Origin: Kitasatospora paranensis
GTDB taxonomy: Bacteria; Actinomycetota; Actinomycetes; Streptomycetales; Streptomycetaceae
Length of the DNA: 64,000 nucleotides
Reading direction: 5' to 3'
Assembly: GCF_039544005.1 (NCBI RefSeq)
Contig: NZ_BAABKV010000001.1
Location: 4,526,001-4,590,000 of the forward strand
Positions 1 through 10,432 of the stretch are shown in pieces; position 1 is the first letter of the stretch; each line of letters opens with the position of its first letter. The notes beneath the pieces are model-generated. The model was given only the letters and a program-made list of their open reading frames with translations, made no database searches and had not been told where the DNA came from. The translations under genes were made by a program, and so were the position numbers.

Positions 1-495
1 GCCGGCCGGGTCGCGCCGCATCGCGCGGCTCGGCGTCTCCCCGGTCACGACCAGTGCCCGCCGGGCCCGGCCGGCCAGGATCATCGCGCGGGCCGTGTCG
101 ATGCCGTTCAGGAAGCTGTTGCACGCGTTGGAGACGTCGAACGCGTGCGCCCGGGAGCCGAGTTCCGCCTGCACCAGGTGGGCGGTGGCCGGTTCGCAGA
201 CGTCCCGGGTGGCCGAGGCGTACACCAGCAGGTCGATGTCGGACGGATCGTGGCCGGCCCGGGCGAGGGCCCGGCGGGCGGCGGCCAGCGCCAGCGTCGA
301 GGCGTACTCGCCGTCGGCGGCGAACCGCCGGGTCGCGATGCCGGTGGCCTTCTCGAACATGCCCTCGGGGAGCCGGAGTCCACTGCCCGCGGTGACCTCG
401 TCCTGCAACTGCCGGGAGGTCAGCTCGTGCTCCGGCAGGGCACTGCCGACGCCGGTGATGCCCACGGCGGTGATGCCCGTGGCGCTGGTGCCCAC
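1..495 (-). CDS. FabH-like 3-oxoacyl-ACP synthase III, 3' end beyond window
   Basis: Only the first 165 codons are present; the rest lies left of position 1. The translation has the start of a KAS III / thiolase fold: an early GITGVGSALPE strand, a TGIATRRF segment and the ACNSF motif around Cys125, which fits the nucleophile of FabH-type condensing enzymes. Such enzymes condense an acyl-CoA with malonyl-ACP, in fatty acid priming or in small secondary-metabolite pathways. The GTG at 495 is the only reasonable start in this frame, since an in-frame stop lies just upstream and there is no ATG between. The His and Asn of the catalytic triad cannot be checked. It is divergent from the gene at 719 across a 20-bp palindrome. 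Which KAS III role it plays is not clear. Confidence 0.8.
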   Translation of the reverse strand, partial: MGTSATGITAVGITGVGSALPEHELTSRQLQDEVTAGSGLRLPEGMFEKATGIATRRFAADGEYASTLALAAARRALARAGHDPSDIDLLVYASATRDVCEPATAHLVQAELGSRAHAFDVSNACNSFLNGIDTARAMILAGRARRALVVTGETPSRAMRRDPAG

Positions 496-564
496 GAGGG
501 GGTGCCCGGATGCGGGCCGGTCAGGCTCATACCCGTCATGCTCCCGCCGCCCGGGCGGCCCGGG

Positions 565-584
565 CTTGAGTACCCGTACTCAAG
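565..584. promoter_or_regulatory. 20-bp palindromic operator candidate
   Basis: Two perfect 9-bp arms, CTTGAGTAC and GTACTCAAG, are separated by CC. The site lies between the divergent starts at 495 and 719, about 70 bp upstream of the ketosynthase start. Size and symmetry suit a TetR- or MarR-family dimer. No such regulator gene is visible inside the window. Confidence 0.6.
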
Positions 585-718
585 CATGACGGGCCGTCGG
601 CCTCAGCCATGACGTCTGTCACGCGGTTTCGTGCACGGGCGACACTGCCGGGCGGCCCCCGTGCGCGGGATCGTTGGGGCAACGGGAGAACGGCACCACC
701 GGACAGGGGAGCGGCACG

Positions 719-1402
719 ATGGCCACCATCACCACCAGCGCAGCGATCGAGCGGACCGAGCGGACCGGGCGTGCGGAGTCCGGCCGCGACGCGCTGAAGC
801 CGCTCGTGATCGACGTGGCCGTGCCGCTCGGCACGTACTCTGCGGCCCACGGGCTGCTCGGCCTCGGGCTGGTCGCCTCGCTGACGCTCGGCAGCGCCGT
901 CCCCGCCGTCCGCACCGTGGCCTCCCTGCTGCGGAGCCGCTCGGTCAACGGCCTGGCGCTGCTGATGCTGGTGGTCAACCTGGCCGGCATCGCGCTCTCC
1001 GCCCTCACCGGCGACCCCCGGCTGATGCTCGCCAAGGACGGTGCGGTCAGCAGTGTGATCGGTGGCGCGATCATCGTGTCGGCCCTCGTCGGCAGGCCGC
1101 TGATGACCGCGGGCATGCGGCCCTTCGTCGTCCGGGGCCAGGCCGCCCGCGCCGCCGCCTGGGACCGGCTGGCCGCCGGATCGGTCGCCTTCCGCCGTCA
1201 GGAGCGCGCCTTCTCGCTGGTCTGGGGCACCGTGCTCGTCGCCGAGTGCATCGCCCGGGTGATCGGCGCCTACACCGTCCCGGTGGAGACGATGGTCTGG
1301 CTCGGCACCGTCTTCCTGGTGGCCGCGCTCGGCCTCGGTGTCGTGGTCGGCAACGTCTTCGCCGGCCGGATGGCCCGGCAGGTCATCGCCGAGGCCGAGT
1401 GA
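719..1402 (+). CDS. VC0807-like integral membrane protein
   Basis: A 227-residue membrane protein with several hydrophobic segments (about residues 30-60, 75-100, 105-130, 165-190, 195-220). The pattern of a short N-terminal tail, RSRSVNGLALLMLVVNL, a DPRLMLAKDG loop and a late W-rich segment matches the VC0807 / septation-protein-A-like family, which has no assigned activity. AGGGGA eight bases before the ATG at 719 supports this start over a TTG at 674. A distant paralogue lies at 21511. A strong hairpin follows the stop. Confidence 0.75.
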   Translation: MATITTSAAIERTERTGRAESGRDALKPLVIDVAVPLGTYSAAHGLLGLGLVASLTLGSAVPAVRTVASLLRSRSVNGLALLMLVVNLAGIALSALTGDPRLMLAKDGAVSSVIGGAIIVSALVGRPLMTAGMRPFVVRGQAARAAAWDRLAAGSVAFRRQERAFSLVWGTVLVAECIARVIGAYTVPVETMVWLGTVFLVAALGLGVVVGNVFAGRMARQVIAEAE

Positions 1403-1414
1403 CCCGCACCGGCG

Positions 1415-1474
1415 CCCGCAACGCCGGACGCCCGCCCACCGCAGCAGCGGTGGGCGGGCGTCCGGCGTTGCGGG
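1415..1474. terminator. Bidirectional terminator, 28-bp perfect hairpin
   Basis: Left arm 1415-1442 and right arm 1447-1474 are exact reverse complements with a 4-base loop. It lies between two convergent genes, so it can terminate both. There is no U tract, as is usual for high-GC actinobacteria. Confidence 0.88.
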
Positions 1475-1475
1475 A

Positions 1476-2950
1476 TCAGTCCTTGGCGTTGTCCTGGACG
1501 GGGATCGCCTGGCTGACGACGCGCTGCGCGGTCTGCTCGGCGCCCTCGCCCGCGTCGTTCTGCGGGCTCATCGCGCCGAGCAGCTGCCGGGCCAGGCCGA
1601 GGCCCGTGCCGCCCATGGTCAGCGCCTTGGCGAACATCTCGCCCATGCCTTCCGCGCCGTTCAGCAGCACCATGTGCTCGACGTTGCCGAACGCCTCCGC
1701 ACCGGCCCGGACGATCTCCGGCCAGTTCTCCGCGAGCTGCTGCGCGACCACGGCCTCCTGGTTCTCGGCCAGCGCCGACGCCCGCGCCTTGATCGCCTCG
1801 GCCTCGGCGAGACCGAGCGCCCGGGCCGCCTCCGCGGCGGCCAGACCCTTGGCCTCGGCCGCCGCGGCCTCGGCCTGGCCGGTCGCCTTGGTGGCCTCCG
1901 CCGACGCCAGACCGCGGGCCCGGGTGGCCTCCGCCTCCGCGTTGGCCGCGATCTTGACCCGGTTCGCCTCGGCGGCCGCCTTCAGCTCGGTCTCCCGGGC
2001 GAGCGCCTCCGCGGCCGAGATCCGCGCGTCACGGTCGGCCTGCGCCTTCGTCCGGGTCTCGTAGGCCCGGGCGTCGGCCGGCTTGCGGACGTCCGCCTGG
2101 AGCTGCTGCTCCTTGCGGTGCGCCTCCAGCTCGGCGACCTTGGTCTCCTGGACGACGACCTCCTGCCGGGAGGCGGCCTGCGCCAGCGGGCCCGCCTGCA
2201 TCGCCCGGGCCGTCGCGGTCTCCATCTCGGCCTGGTAACCGGCCTGCTGGATACCGGAGTTGCGGGTCGCCTCGGCCTTGCGGGCGAACGCCTCCTGCTC
2301 GGCCTCGGTGGCCCGCCGGTCCGCCTCGGCGGCGGCGATCCGGGCGTCGCGCTGGACGGCCGCGGCGTGCGGCGCGGCCAGGTTCTGGATGTACCCGGTC
2401 GGGTCCAGGATCTCCTGGATCTGCAGCGAGTCGATGATCAGGCCGAGCTTCTCCATCTCGCTGCCCGACGCGGCCCGGGTCTCCCCGGTCAGCCGCTCGC
2501 GGTCACGGATCATGTCCTCCACGGTCAGCCCGCCGACGATGGAGCGCAGGTGTCCGGCGAAGACGTTGTGGACGCGGTGGCCCATCATCTTCTGCTGGTC
2601 GAGGAAACGGCGTGCGGCGTTGGCGATCGACACCGGGTCGTCGCCCACCTTGAAGATCACGACGCCCTTGACGTGCACCGGAATGCCCTGCGACGTCACG
2701 CACTCGACGTCCAGGTCGGCCTCGTTGAGGTCCAGCGACAGCTTGCGAACCACCTGGACACCCGGCGTCACCAAGGTGCCGCGCCCGGTGACGATCCGGA
2801 ATCCGAGGCCGTCGGCGACCCCTCGGAACGGTGCTTGGAGCCGGAGATGATCAGTGCCTCGTTGGGCTCGGCGACCCGCCACATGAGCTTGAACAGCACG
2901 ATCAGGACGACGATGGCGGCCACGACGGCCCCCGCGATGCCGATGAGCAT
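1476..2950 (-). CDS. Flotillin-like SPFH-domain membrane protein (one-base frameshift)
   Basis: The N-terminus MLIGIAGAVVAAIVVLIVLF is a membrane anchor. It is followed by the start of an SPFH/Band 7 domain and a long Ala/Glu/Lys coiled coil with AEA and EAT repeats. The ending GGTGLGLARQLLG is typical of flotillin. Flotillins form scaffold oligomers in ordered membrane patches. AAGGGG nine bases before the ATG at 2950 supports the start. The first ~43 codons and the remainder are in different frames; one extra base in the C run at 2819-2822 joins SKHRSEG to VADGLGFRIVTG and gives 491 residues. I treat the shift as a sequencing error. The small gene at 3170 is its likely partner. Confidence 0.85.
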
Positions 2951-3169
2951 CGGCTGATTCCCCTTCAGGGCACACCGGTGTTCCGTGGCTGCGCTCTGTT
3001 GTGCAGGATGGCGCGGAATCCGGTGGCAGCAGGAGATTCTGCGCCTGTCCCGATCACTTGGGAAGAGCATTTTGTCGAGCCTTTGCTACGTACCCGTCCC
3101 GGTCCTGTCACCGGACCCGGCGCGCGTACGGGCACGCGTGCGAGGACGCGCGCGCCACCGGACCCGGCG

Positions 3170-3372
3170 TCAGCCCAGCGGCGCCACGTACACCGTGCGC
3201 GGCGGCTGGTACTCGATCACCACCACCGCCGTCCCGGTGGGCAGTTCGTCCCCGGCACGGCCGGGTACGCCAGGAACGCCTCGGTGCTCCGCCGCTCCGC
3301 GACGAACACCATCACCTCGCCGACCAGACCCGGCCCGACCCGGCCGGTCACCCGCCCCGTGCTTCCCACCAT
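3170..3372 (-). CDS. Small NfeD/OB-like partner of the flotillin (one-base frameshift)
   Basis: About 67 residues after correction. It starts MVGSTGRVTGRVGPGLVGEV and ends in IEYQPPRTVYVAP. The 'GLVGEV' core and the strand-rich tail resemble the small soluble OB-fold proteins encoded beside SPFH genes in Streptomyces; flotillins are commonly paired with NfeD-type proteins. The two halves are in different frames, rejoined by one extra base in the C run at 3250-3253. The ribosome site before the ATG at 3372 is weak. The 219 bases between it and the flotillin start hold nothing I recognise. Confidence 0.6.
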
Positions 3373-3478
3373 GCGACCAGTCTGCCCCCGCCGCCCACTG
3401 GCCGGAACCCGTCTGGACCTGCGCAGGGGCTCCCGCTACGGTGTTGACGTCTTGTTGCAGGCAACCGCCTGCGACCAA

Positions 3479-3587
3479 CGGGAGCTCGGAGCACCGGGCT
3501 GAGAGGGCGCTGACAGGTCCGCGGGTACGCGAACCGACCGCTGCGCCGACCGCAGGAACCTGACCGGGTAATGCCGGCGTAGGGAGT
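3479..3587 (+). ncRNA. TPP riboswitch (THI element)
   Basis: The conserved pieces are in order: a GGAGCACC-CTGAGAGG block at about 3489-3507 and the GAACCTGACCGGGTAATGCC segment (3556-3575), followed by GGCGTAGGGAG, ending ten bases before the thiC start. These are the pyrimidine-sensor and P2/P4 core signatures of thiamine pyrophosphate riboswitches. Its place directly before thiC fits repression of thiamine synthesis by TPP, probably by hiding the ribosome site. Confidence 0.93.
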
Positions 3588-3597
3588 AAGAGGTCTC

Positions 3598-5424
<1,827 letters not shown>

Positions 5425-5440
5425 CAGCGGCCCGTCGACC

Positions 5441-5481
5441 GCGCTGCTCCGGGAGGTGGAGGGGACTTCCCGGGGCAGCGC
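5441..5481. terminator. Hairpin between convergent thiC and DUF2637 genes
   Basis: Arms GCGCTGCTCCGGGA (5441-5454) and TCCCGGGGCAGCGC (5468-5481) pair with one mismatch around a 13-base loop. Its place after thiC and at the end of a convergent gene suits a shared terminator. Confidence 0.65.
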
Positions 5482-5565
5482 TCCGGCGCGGCGGCGGTTC
5501 GGGGCCGAGCGGCCGGCTCGCTGTTCCCTGCTCCCGGCGGCGGCCGCAGCGGGTACGGCCTGCGG

Positions 5566-6428
5566 TCAGCGGGACAGCCGGTGGGAGGCCGGGCGGGACG
5601 CGGGCGGGCGTACGCGGTGGCCCGAGGTGAGCGTGAGCTGGCGCACGAGTTGGTGCAGGGAGGCCACGGCGGTGAGCGGGGGAGGCCCGCGACCACGACG
5701 TCGGGCATCACATGCGGCTCGTTGGCGATGCAGAGCGCCATGGAGAAGCCGGAGAACAGCACCAGCACCGCCCAGGAGTACACGACGCGGCGTCCCTCCA
5801 GCGCGGCGCGCAGGACGGAGAGGCAGCAGGCCAGCCACGGACCGTTGACGATGATCGGCCACAACTGCGACATGCCGTCCGGCAGCCGGGGCGAGGCCAC
5901 GCCCTGGAGCGGGTCGTAGGAGACCATCCAGCCCACCACGCACACCACGACGAAGGTCGCGGCGGTCAGTGCCACGAAGGTCGCGCTGAGCACCTGCGGC
6001 CACTCCACCTGCGCCACCCGTCCCGGCCGCCTCCGCGGGCGTCCGGTCGGACGGGCTCCGGTTCCGGCCCGGGTCGCTGCGTCGCCGGAGTCGCTGGGGT
6101 GCGGCGCGAAGACCGGCTCGTGGCTGCGTGGGGCCGGCACCTCGGGGGCCGGGTGGGCGACTCCCGTGCCGGTGGTGGCGGCGCCCGGGTCGGGCCGGCC
6201 GTGCGGCTCGTACGGACCGGCCGGCGGAGGCTCCTCCGCGAGGCCGAGGGCAGTGGTGCCGTACCCACTGGTGGCGTACCCAGGGGTGACGTACCCGGCG
6301 GTGGCGTACCCGGTGGTGCCGTAACTCGTGGTCCCGTGCACCGTGGTGCCGTACCCGGTGGTGTCGTAAGGGCTTCCGTACGGAGGGGTCCCGTAGGAGG
6401 GGAAGAACTCGCCTGTCGGGTCATACAC
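5566..6428 (-). CDS. DUF2637-type membrane protein with GY-repeat tail (one-base frameshift)
   Basis: About 287 residues after correction. The first ~55 residues carry five-residue repeats of the type GYGTT/GYATA, then a Pro-rich linker and an Arg-rich patch (RPRRRPGR). The C-terminal half has four hydrophobic helices (FVALTAATFVVVCVVGWMV; a WPIIVNGPWLACCL segment; a SWAVLVLFSGFSMALCIA segment; VVAGLPPLTAVASLHQLV), the arrangement of DUF2637/SpdB-like actinobacterial membrane proteins of unknown role. GTG at 6428 is preceded by GGAG. One extra base in the G run at 5678-5682 keeps the last helix in frame; without it the end reads as Arg/Pro noise. Family assignment is from pattern memory. Confidence 0.7.
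6254..6371. repeat. 15-bp tandem coding repeat
   Basis: About seven imperfect copies of a 15-bp unit (GTGGTGCCGTACCCA-like on the plus strand) encode the GY-x-T-x pentapeptide repeats of the DUF2637-type protein. Copy number may vary between strains and such repeats are easily misassembled. Confidence 0.7.
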
Positions 6429-6494
6429 GGTGGGCTCCGTCCGCTCCTCGATGCTTCGCGCGTGCACCCGTCTCCCCGGCCGTCGCTGCGGGGG

Positions 6495-6755
6495 TCATCC
6501 GGCGGCCGGTGTCTGTTCGGTGGTGCACCGAACGGAGAAGTCGTCCTCCAGCAGGCGGATCGTCCGGGCGAAGTCGGCCAGCAGGCGCGAGCAGTGCTCC
6601 AGGACCACCCGTTCGCCGTTGCCGTGGAGATAGCCCGTCCGGACGTCGCCGCAGGCATTCACCCGGTCGGGGACGAAGAACCATGCGCCGAGCCTGCACA
6701 CCGGATCGGTGCCCGGTGCTGATGCCGGCGCCATGGGAAGCTGCGCTGAACTCAT
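6495..6755 (-). CDS. Small hypothetical protein
   Basis: 86 residues from the ATG at 6755, not recognised. The sequence contains GAWFFVPDRVNACGDVRTGY and a helical LEHCSRLLADFARTIRLLEDD segment, with four cysteines in all. An in-frame ATG twenty codons upstream, with AGGAGA between the two, leaves the start uncertain. It is upstream of and in the same direction as the DUF2637-type gene, with 66 bases between, so the two may be co-transcribed. Confidence 0.5.
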   Translation of the reverse strand: MSSAQLPMAPASAPGTDPVCRLGAWFFVPDRVNACGDVRTGYLHGNGERVVLEHCSRLLADFARTIRLLEDDFSVRCTTEQTPAAG

Positions 6756-6827
6756 GCCCCAACAACGAGGCTTCTCCTGCCGGGGGCCTGCGGCAATCGG
6801 GTTCCATTCCATCGTGTTCCCCGGCGG

Positions 6828-7043
6828 TGCTCGGCGAAATTCCCGGGAGGCCGGGCGGTGTCGTCCGTCCGTCTCCGGAACGCCCTGCCGGGGCGGGTGT
6901 CGGATGAGTCGTACCGCCCGTGATGCTCGGCGGAATTCCCGGGGTGGCGCGCGCCACGGGACCTGTCGGCGCACGCCGGGGCCGGTCGGGGGCGGTCCCC
7001 GGGAGCAACTCGTCGCCGGGCGTGCTTCACGAAATTACCCGGG
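6828..7043. repeat. Three spaced direct repeats in a 415-bp non-coding block
   Basis: The block 6756-7170 has no convincing gene. It holds three copies of a 20-21 bp element: TGCTCGGCGAAATTCCCGGG (6828-6847), TGCTCGGCGGAATTCCCGGG (6924-6943) and TGCTTCACGAAATTACCCGG (7023-7042). They are 96 and 99 bases apart. The AAATT core stands out in DNA of this composition. They sit upstream of both the small gene at 6755 and the IstA-like gene at 7171, so a shared regulator site is possible. Confidence 0.55.
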
Positions 7044-7170
7044 GCGCACGGTTGCAGAGAGGAGCCGATTCTCTGTGCCCGGTCGGATCTCCGTGTTAGA
7101 TTTCCGATTCTTTCGGGTGCCATCAACTGTGCGTCGACACAACTGGAATGACGGTATGTGAGGGGGCTTG

Positions 7171-8685
7171 GTGCTGACCGAAAAGGAATACCGGGACGTG
7201 TGTGCACTGCGCGGTCAGGGATGGTCCGTATCGGCGATCGCCCGGCACCTGGGCCGGGACCGGAAGACCGTGCGGTCCTACCTCGCCGGGGACCGGACGG
7301 TGGGAGTGCGCAGGACGGAGCAGGACGGGTTCCTGCGGTACTCCCGCTACTGTCGCCAACGACTGCTCGACGAGCCGCACCTCAGGGCGACCGTGCTGTT
7401 CGACGAACTCGTCGAACTGGGCTACCGGGGTGGCTACTCGACCTTCACCCGGGCCCTGCGCAAGTACCGGGTGCGGCCGGCCTGCGAACGCTGCCTCGCG
7501 AGCCTCCGCCCGGGTGACGGGCCGGTGTCCGCGCCCTCGGTCGAGGACGTGCGGTTCGACTGGCTGAGCTTCCCCGACCCGCCCGCGGGGTGGGGCTGCC
7601 GGAGCCAGGCCCACGTCCTGATGGCCTCCGTCCCGCGGACGGGCCGATGGCGTGCCGTGCTGGCGGAGAGCAGCGAGTTCCCGCAACTCGTCGAGGCCAC
7701 CGACCGGGTGCTCAGGCATCTGGGCGGCACCGGCGGACGCTGGCTGTTCGACCCGGTGGCGGCTGCCTGCTGCCCCGGCACGGGCCGGGCGACCGCAGCC
7801 TTCGCGCGGGTGGCCAGGTACTACGGCGCCGCCGTCGACTGCCGCACCACCCGGGGTGCGGGAGCCCGCCCGGCGGCCGGCGGCCCGGAGGCGATCGCCC
7901 GCTTCTGGTGGCGCACGGTGGGCGGCCACACGAGGCTCCAGGCCGCGCAGGACGGTCTCGATCAGCTGGCGCGGTGGACGGACACCGTGCCGGCGCAGCC
8001 GGGCGACGCCGGGCCGACCGGCCGCCCGGTCGCCGCGAGCGGGCTGTCCGCCCTGCCGGCCGCACCGTTCCCGGCGCTGATCCGGGCACCGCGCACCGTC
8101 ACCCGGCACAACCTGGTCGCCTTCCGCGGCAACCTCTACGCCGTCCCCTTCGACCTGGTGGGCGCGCTGGTGGAGGTCCGCTGGCGCCTCGACGAGACGC
8201 ACCTCTCGATCAGCACGATGCGCGGGGCGGTGATCGCCCGCCACTTCCTCGCACCGCGCGGAGCCGGACTCGTGGTGTGCGGCCGCGGACTCGACATCAC
8301 CCTGGAACGGCCCGGACGCTCCGTGCCCGCGGGCGCCTGGCCGTGCCGGGAGCGCGACGGCGCCGTGTCCCGTCCGCCGTCCGCGGCCGCCCTGGCCGAG
8401 GCCGCCGCCCTGCGCGTCCGGATCCCCGCGCAGGGCCAGGGGAGAGCCCTGCCGCCGCGGGCCGCCAGGCCCGACATCCCTCCTCCCGCCGGGACGGCAG
8501 CCCTCCCGCCCGTGCCGGGCGGTCCGAACGTCGCGGTCGAGGTCCGCCGGGCGATCACCGCGATCACGGAGGCCGCGCGGAGCGGGGACGACGGGCGCAT
8601 CCGGGCACTCCTGGCCGACCTGGCATCGGCGGACACGGCACTCCCGGCCCCGCGCGGCCGGGCCGACCTGCCGCTCGTCGAGTAG
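7171..8685 (+). CDS. Solo IS21 IstA-like transposase protein
   Basis: 504 residues. An N-terminal helix-turn-helix (about residues 6-40, SVSAIARHLGRDRKTVRSYL) is typical of IstA. A core domain retains candidate DDE residues Asp130, Asp194 and Glu240. The region TVTRHNLVAFRGNLYAVP is the Mu-type beta-barrel found after the core. IS21 elements encode IstA with an IstB ATPase just downstream, but here no istB follows and I see no terminal inverted repeats. The C-terminal ~130 residues are Pro/Ala-rich. AGGGGG lies just before the GTG at 7171. It could be a relic of IS21 or a domesticated DNA-binding protein; the sequence alone does not decide. Confidence 0.72.
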   Translation: MLTEKEYRDVCALRGQGWSVSAIARHLGRDRKTVRSYLAGDRTVGVRRTEQDGFLRYSRYCRQRLLDEPHLRATVLFDELVELGYRGGYSTFTRALRKYRVRPACERCLASLRPGDGPVSAPSVEDVRFDWLSFPDPPAGWGCRSQAHVLMASVPRTGRWRAVLAESSEFPQLVEATDRVLRHLGGTGGRWLFDPVAAACCPGTGRATAAFARVARYYGAAVDCRTTRGAGARPAAGGPEAIARFWWRTVGGHTRLQAAQDGLDQLARWTDTVPAQPGDAGPTGRPVAASGLSALPAAPFPALIRAPRTVTRHNLVAFRGNLYAVPFDLVGALVEVRWRLDETHLSISTMRGAVIARHFLAPRGAGLVVCGRGLDITLERPGRSVPAGAWPCRERDGAVSRPPSAAALAEAAALRVRIPAQGQGRALPPRAARPDIPPPAGTAALPPVPGGPNVAVEVRRAITAITEAARSGDDGRIRALLADLASADTALPAPRGRADLPLVE

Positions 8686-8777
8686 GCGGCGACAGCCGTG
8701 CCGGCCCGGGGGCGGCGGCCACGTCATGGGCCCGCGCGGACCGGGCTGCTGCGGCAGCCGACCCGGGGCGGTCGAGG

Positions 8778-9269
8778 TCACGGGCGGGTGGCGGGCCGGT
8801 CGTCGGCCGTGTCCTGCGGGTACCAGCGGAGCTCGACGGTGTTGCCGTCCGGGTCCTGGACGTAGAGCGAGATCGCGCTGCCCCGGGCGCCGTAGCGGCG
8901 GACGGGGCCCTCCAGGACGGTGAAGAGGCCGGAGTCGACGACCTCCTGCCAGTCCAGCGGTTCCACGGTGAGGCAGATGTGGTCGACGTTGGATGCCCCG
9001 CGGTCGCGGGCCACCAGGTCGATGATGGTCTCCGCGGTGACCCGGACGGACGGGAACGGGGCCTCTCCGGCGCGCCACTCGGTGACGCGGACCGGTTCGA
9101 GGCCGAGGCGTCCGAGGTAGAAGTCCAGGGCCCGTTCGACGTCCTCGACGTTGAGGACGAGGTGGTCGAAGGCCTTCACCCGGAGCAGCGGGCCGCCGGG
9201 GCGGGGCCGGTCCTCCGGGGTGGTCGAGCGTGCCGCGGTGGGGTGGGCCGTGGTGTGCGGGGTGCTCAT
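8778..9269 (-). CDS. VOC family (glyoxalase/dioxygenase fold) protein
   Basis: 163 residues with a disordered ~27-residue N-terminus and one glyoxalase-type module. FDHLVLNVEDVERALDFYLG and VDHICL supply His36 and His97, and NTVELRWY supplies Glu146, a normal VOC metal-ligand set. This superfamily includes lyases, ring-cleaving dioxygenases and antibiotic-sequestering proteins; the substrate cannot be told. AGGAAC precedes the ATG at 9269. It is divergent from a LysR-type regulator 120 bases away, which probably controls it. Confidence 0.85.
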   Translation of the reverse strand: MSTPHTTAHPTAARSTTPEDRPRPGGPLLRVKAFDHLVLNVEDVERALDFYLGRLGLEPVRVTEWRAGEAPFPSVRVTAETIIDLVARDRGASNVDHICLTVEPLDWQEVVDSGLFTVLEGPVRRYGARGSAISLYVQDPDGNTVELRWYPQDTADDRPATRP

Positions 9270-9358
9270 GGCGGGTTCCTCTGCCGTGGCGGGTCGGGGT
9301 GACGACTTCCACGATCCGCCGGGCGGCCGGTGTCATCAAGGCGCGATCGGCATACGAT

Positions 9359-9377
9359 CGTTGAGCAGGATTCAACG
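9359..9377. promoter_or_regulatory. LysR-type operator candidate
   Basis: Arms CGTTGA (9359-9364) and TCAACG (9372-9377) flank a 7-base spacer, giving the T-N11-A style dyad used by LysR-type regulators. It lies between the divergent VOC and LysR genes, close to the LysR start, as expected for autoregulation. Confidence 0.6.
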
Positions 9378-9389
9378 ACGGGGGCGGAC

Positions 9390-10283
9390 GTGCTGGAACG
9401 GCTGGAGACCGAGATCTTCCTGGCCCTGGCCGAGGAGCTGCACTTCGGCCGGACCGCCGAGCGGCTGCGGATCACGACCGGCCGGGTCAGCCAGGTGATC
9501 AAGAAGCTGGAGCGCCGGACGGGCGGCGCGCTGTTCGAGCGGACGAGCCGGTCCGTCCGGCTCACCCCGGTCGGTCGGCAGCTGGCCGACGACTTGGCGC
9601 CCATGGTCGCCGGGATGGAGGAGGCCCTGCAGCGGGCCGCCGACGCCCACCGCGGTGTCACCGGCGGGCTGCGGGTCGCGTTCCTCGGCGAGGGGACGGC
9701 GCCCGTCCTGCTGCGGGCGGTCGCGCTGTTCGGCGAGCGCCACCCCGACTGCCGGGTGGACGTCCGCGAGGTCCAGCTGGCCACCTCCCGGTCGAGCCTG
9801 CTGGACGGCTCGGTCGACGTCCTGATCGCCTCGTACCCGTTCGACGGAATGGCCCGCGGCCCCGTCCTGCTGGCGGAGAACCGCGTGCTCGCGGTGGCCG
9901 CCGGGCATCCGCTGGCCGGCGCGGAGTCGGTGTCCCTGGAGGTGCTGGCGGACCACCCGGTGGTGCAGTACCCGGCCGTGACCTCCGCGGGTTTCAAGCA
10001 GGACCGCACTCCGGACCGGACCCCGTCGGGCCGGCCCGTGACCAGCGGGCCGGTGGGCGGGACATTCTCCGAGATGCTCACGCTGGTCGCGATGGGCCGG
10101 GGCGTCCTCCCGGTGGGGGAGCACTCCCGGCGGTACTACCCGCGGCCGGACGTCGCCTACGTGCCGATCCGCGACGCCCCGCCGATCGAACGCGGACCGG
10201 TCTGGCTGGAGAGCAACACGACGGCGCGGGTGCGGGCGTTCGTGCAGGCCGCGGCGGACGCCGCCGGGGCGCCGGCGGGCTGA
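9390..10283 (+). CDS. LysR-family transcriptional regulator
   Basis: 297 residues. The N-terminal winged helix (about residues 5-60) shows LALAEELHFGRTAERLRITT and VSQVIKKLERRTGGALFERT, the LysR signature. The rest is the two-lobe effector domain, here with VDVLIASYPFDG and a GRGVLPVGEH segment. The GTG at 9390 begins exactly at the usual LysR start and follows GGGGGCGGAC. It is divergent from the VOC gene and followed by a TauE-type exporter gene in the same direction 149 bases on. Effector unknown. Confidence 0.9.
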   Translation: MLERLETEIFLALAEELHFGRTAERLRITTGRVSQVIKKLERRTGGALFERTSRSVRLTPVGRQLADDLAPMVAGMEEALQRAADAHRGVTGGLRVAFLGEGTAPVLLRAVALFGERHPDCRVDVREVQLATSRSSLLDGSVDVLIASYPFDGMARGPVLLAENRVLAVAAGHPLAGAESVSLEVLADHPVVQYPAVTSAGFKQDRTPDRTPSGRPVTSGPVGGTFSEMLTLVAMGRGVLPVGEHSRRYYPRPDVAYVPIRDAPPIERGPVWLESNTTARVRAFVQAAADAAGAPAG

Positions 10284-10432
10284 CGGGGCCGCGGCGCCGG
10301 GTCGCGCCGGGGCGAGCACCGGCCGGCCTGGCCCGGTCCGTGGACGATCGGCCCTTGGCCTGGTTGGGTGGAGGCGTGACGACACGCAGGAGCCGGGACC
10401 GATGAGACCCCCGTACCGCCCGGGGGCGGACC

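Noticed and set aside
7171..8685. Complete IS21 insertion sequence
   Set aside because: No istB, no visible terminal inverted repeats, and no target duplication, so only a solo IstA-like gene is claimed.
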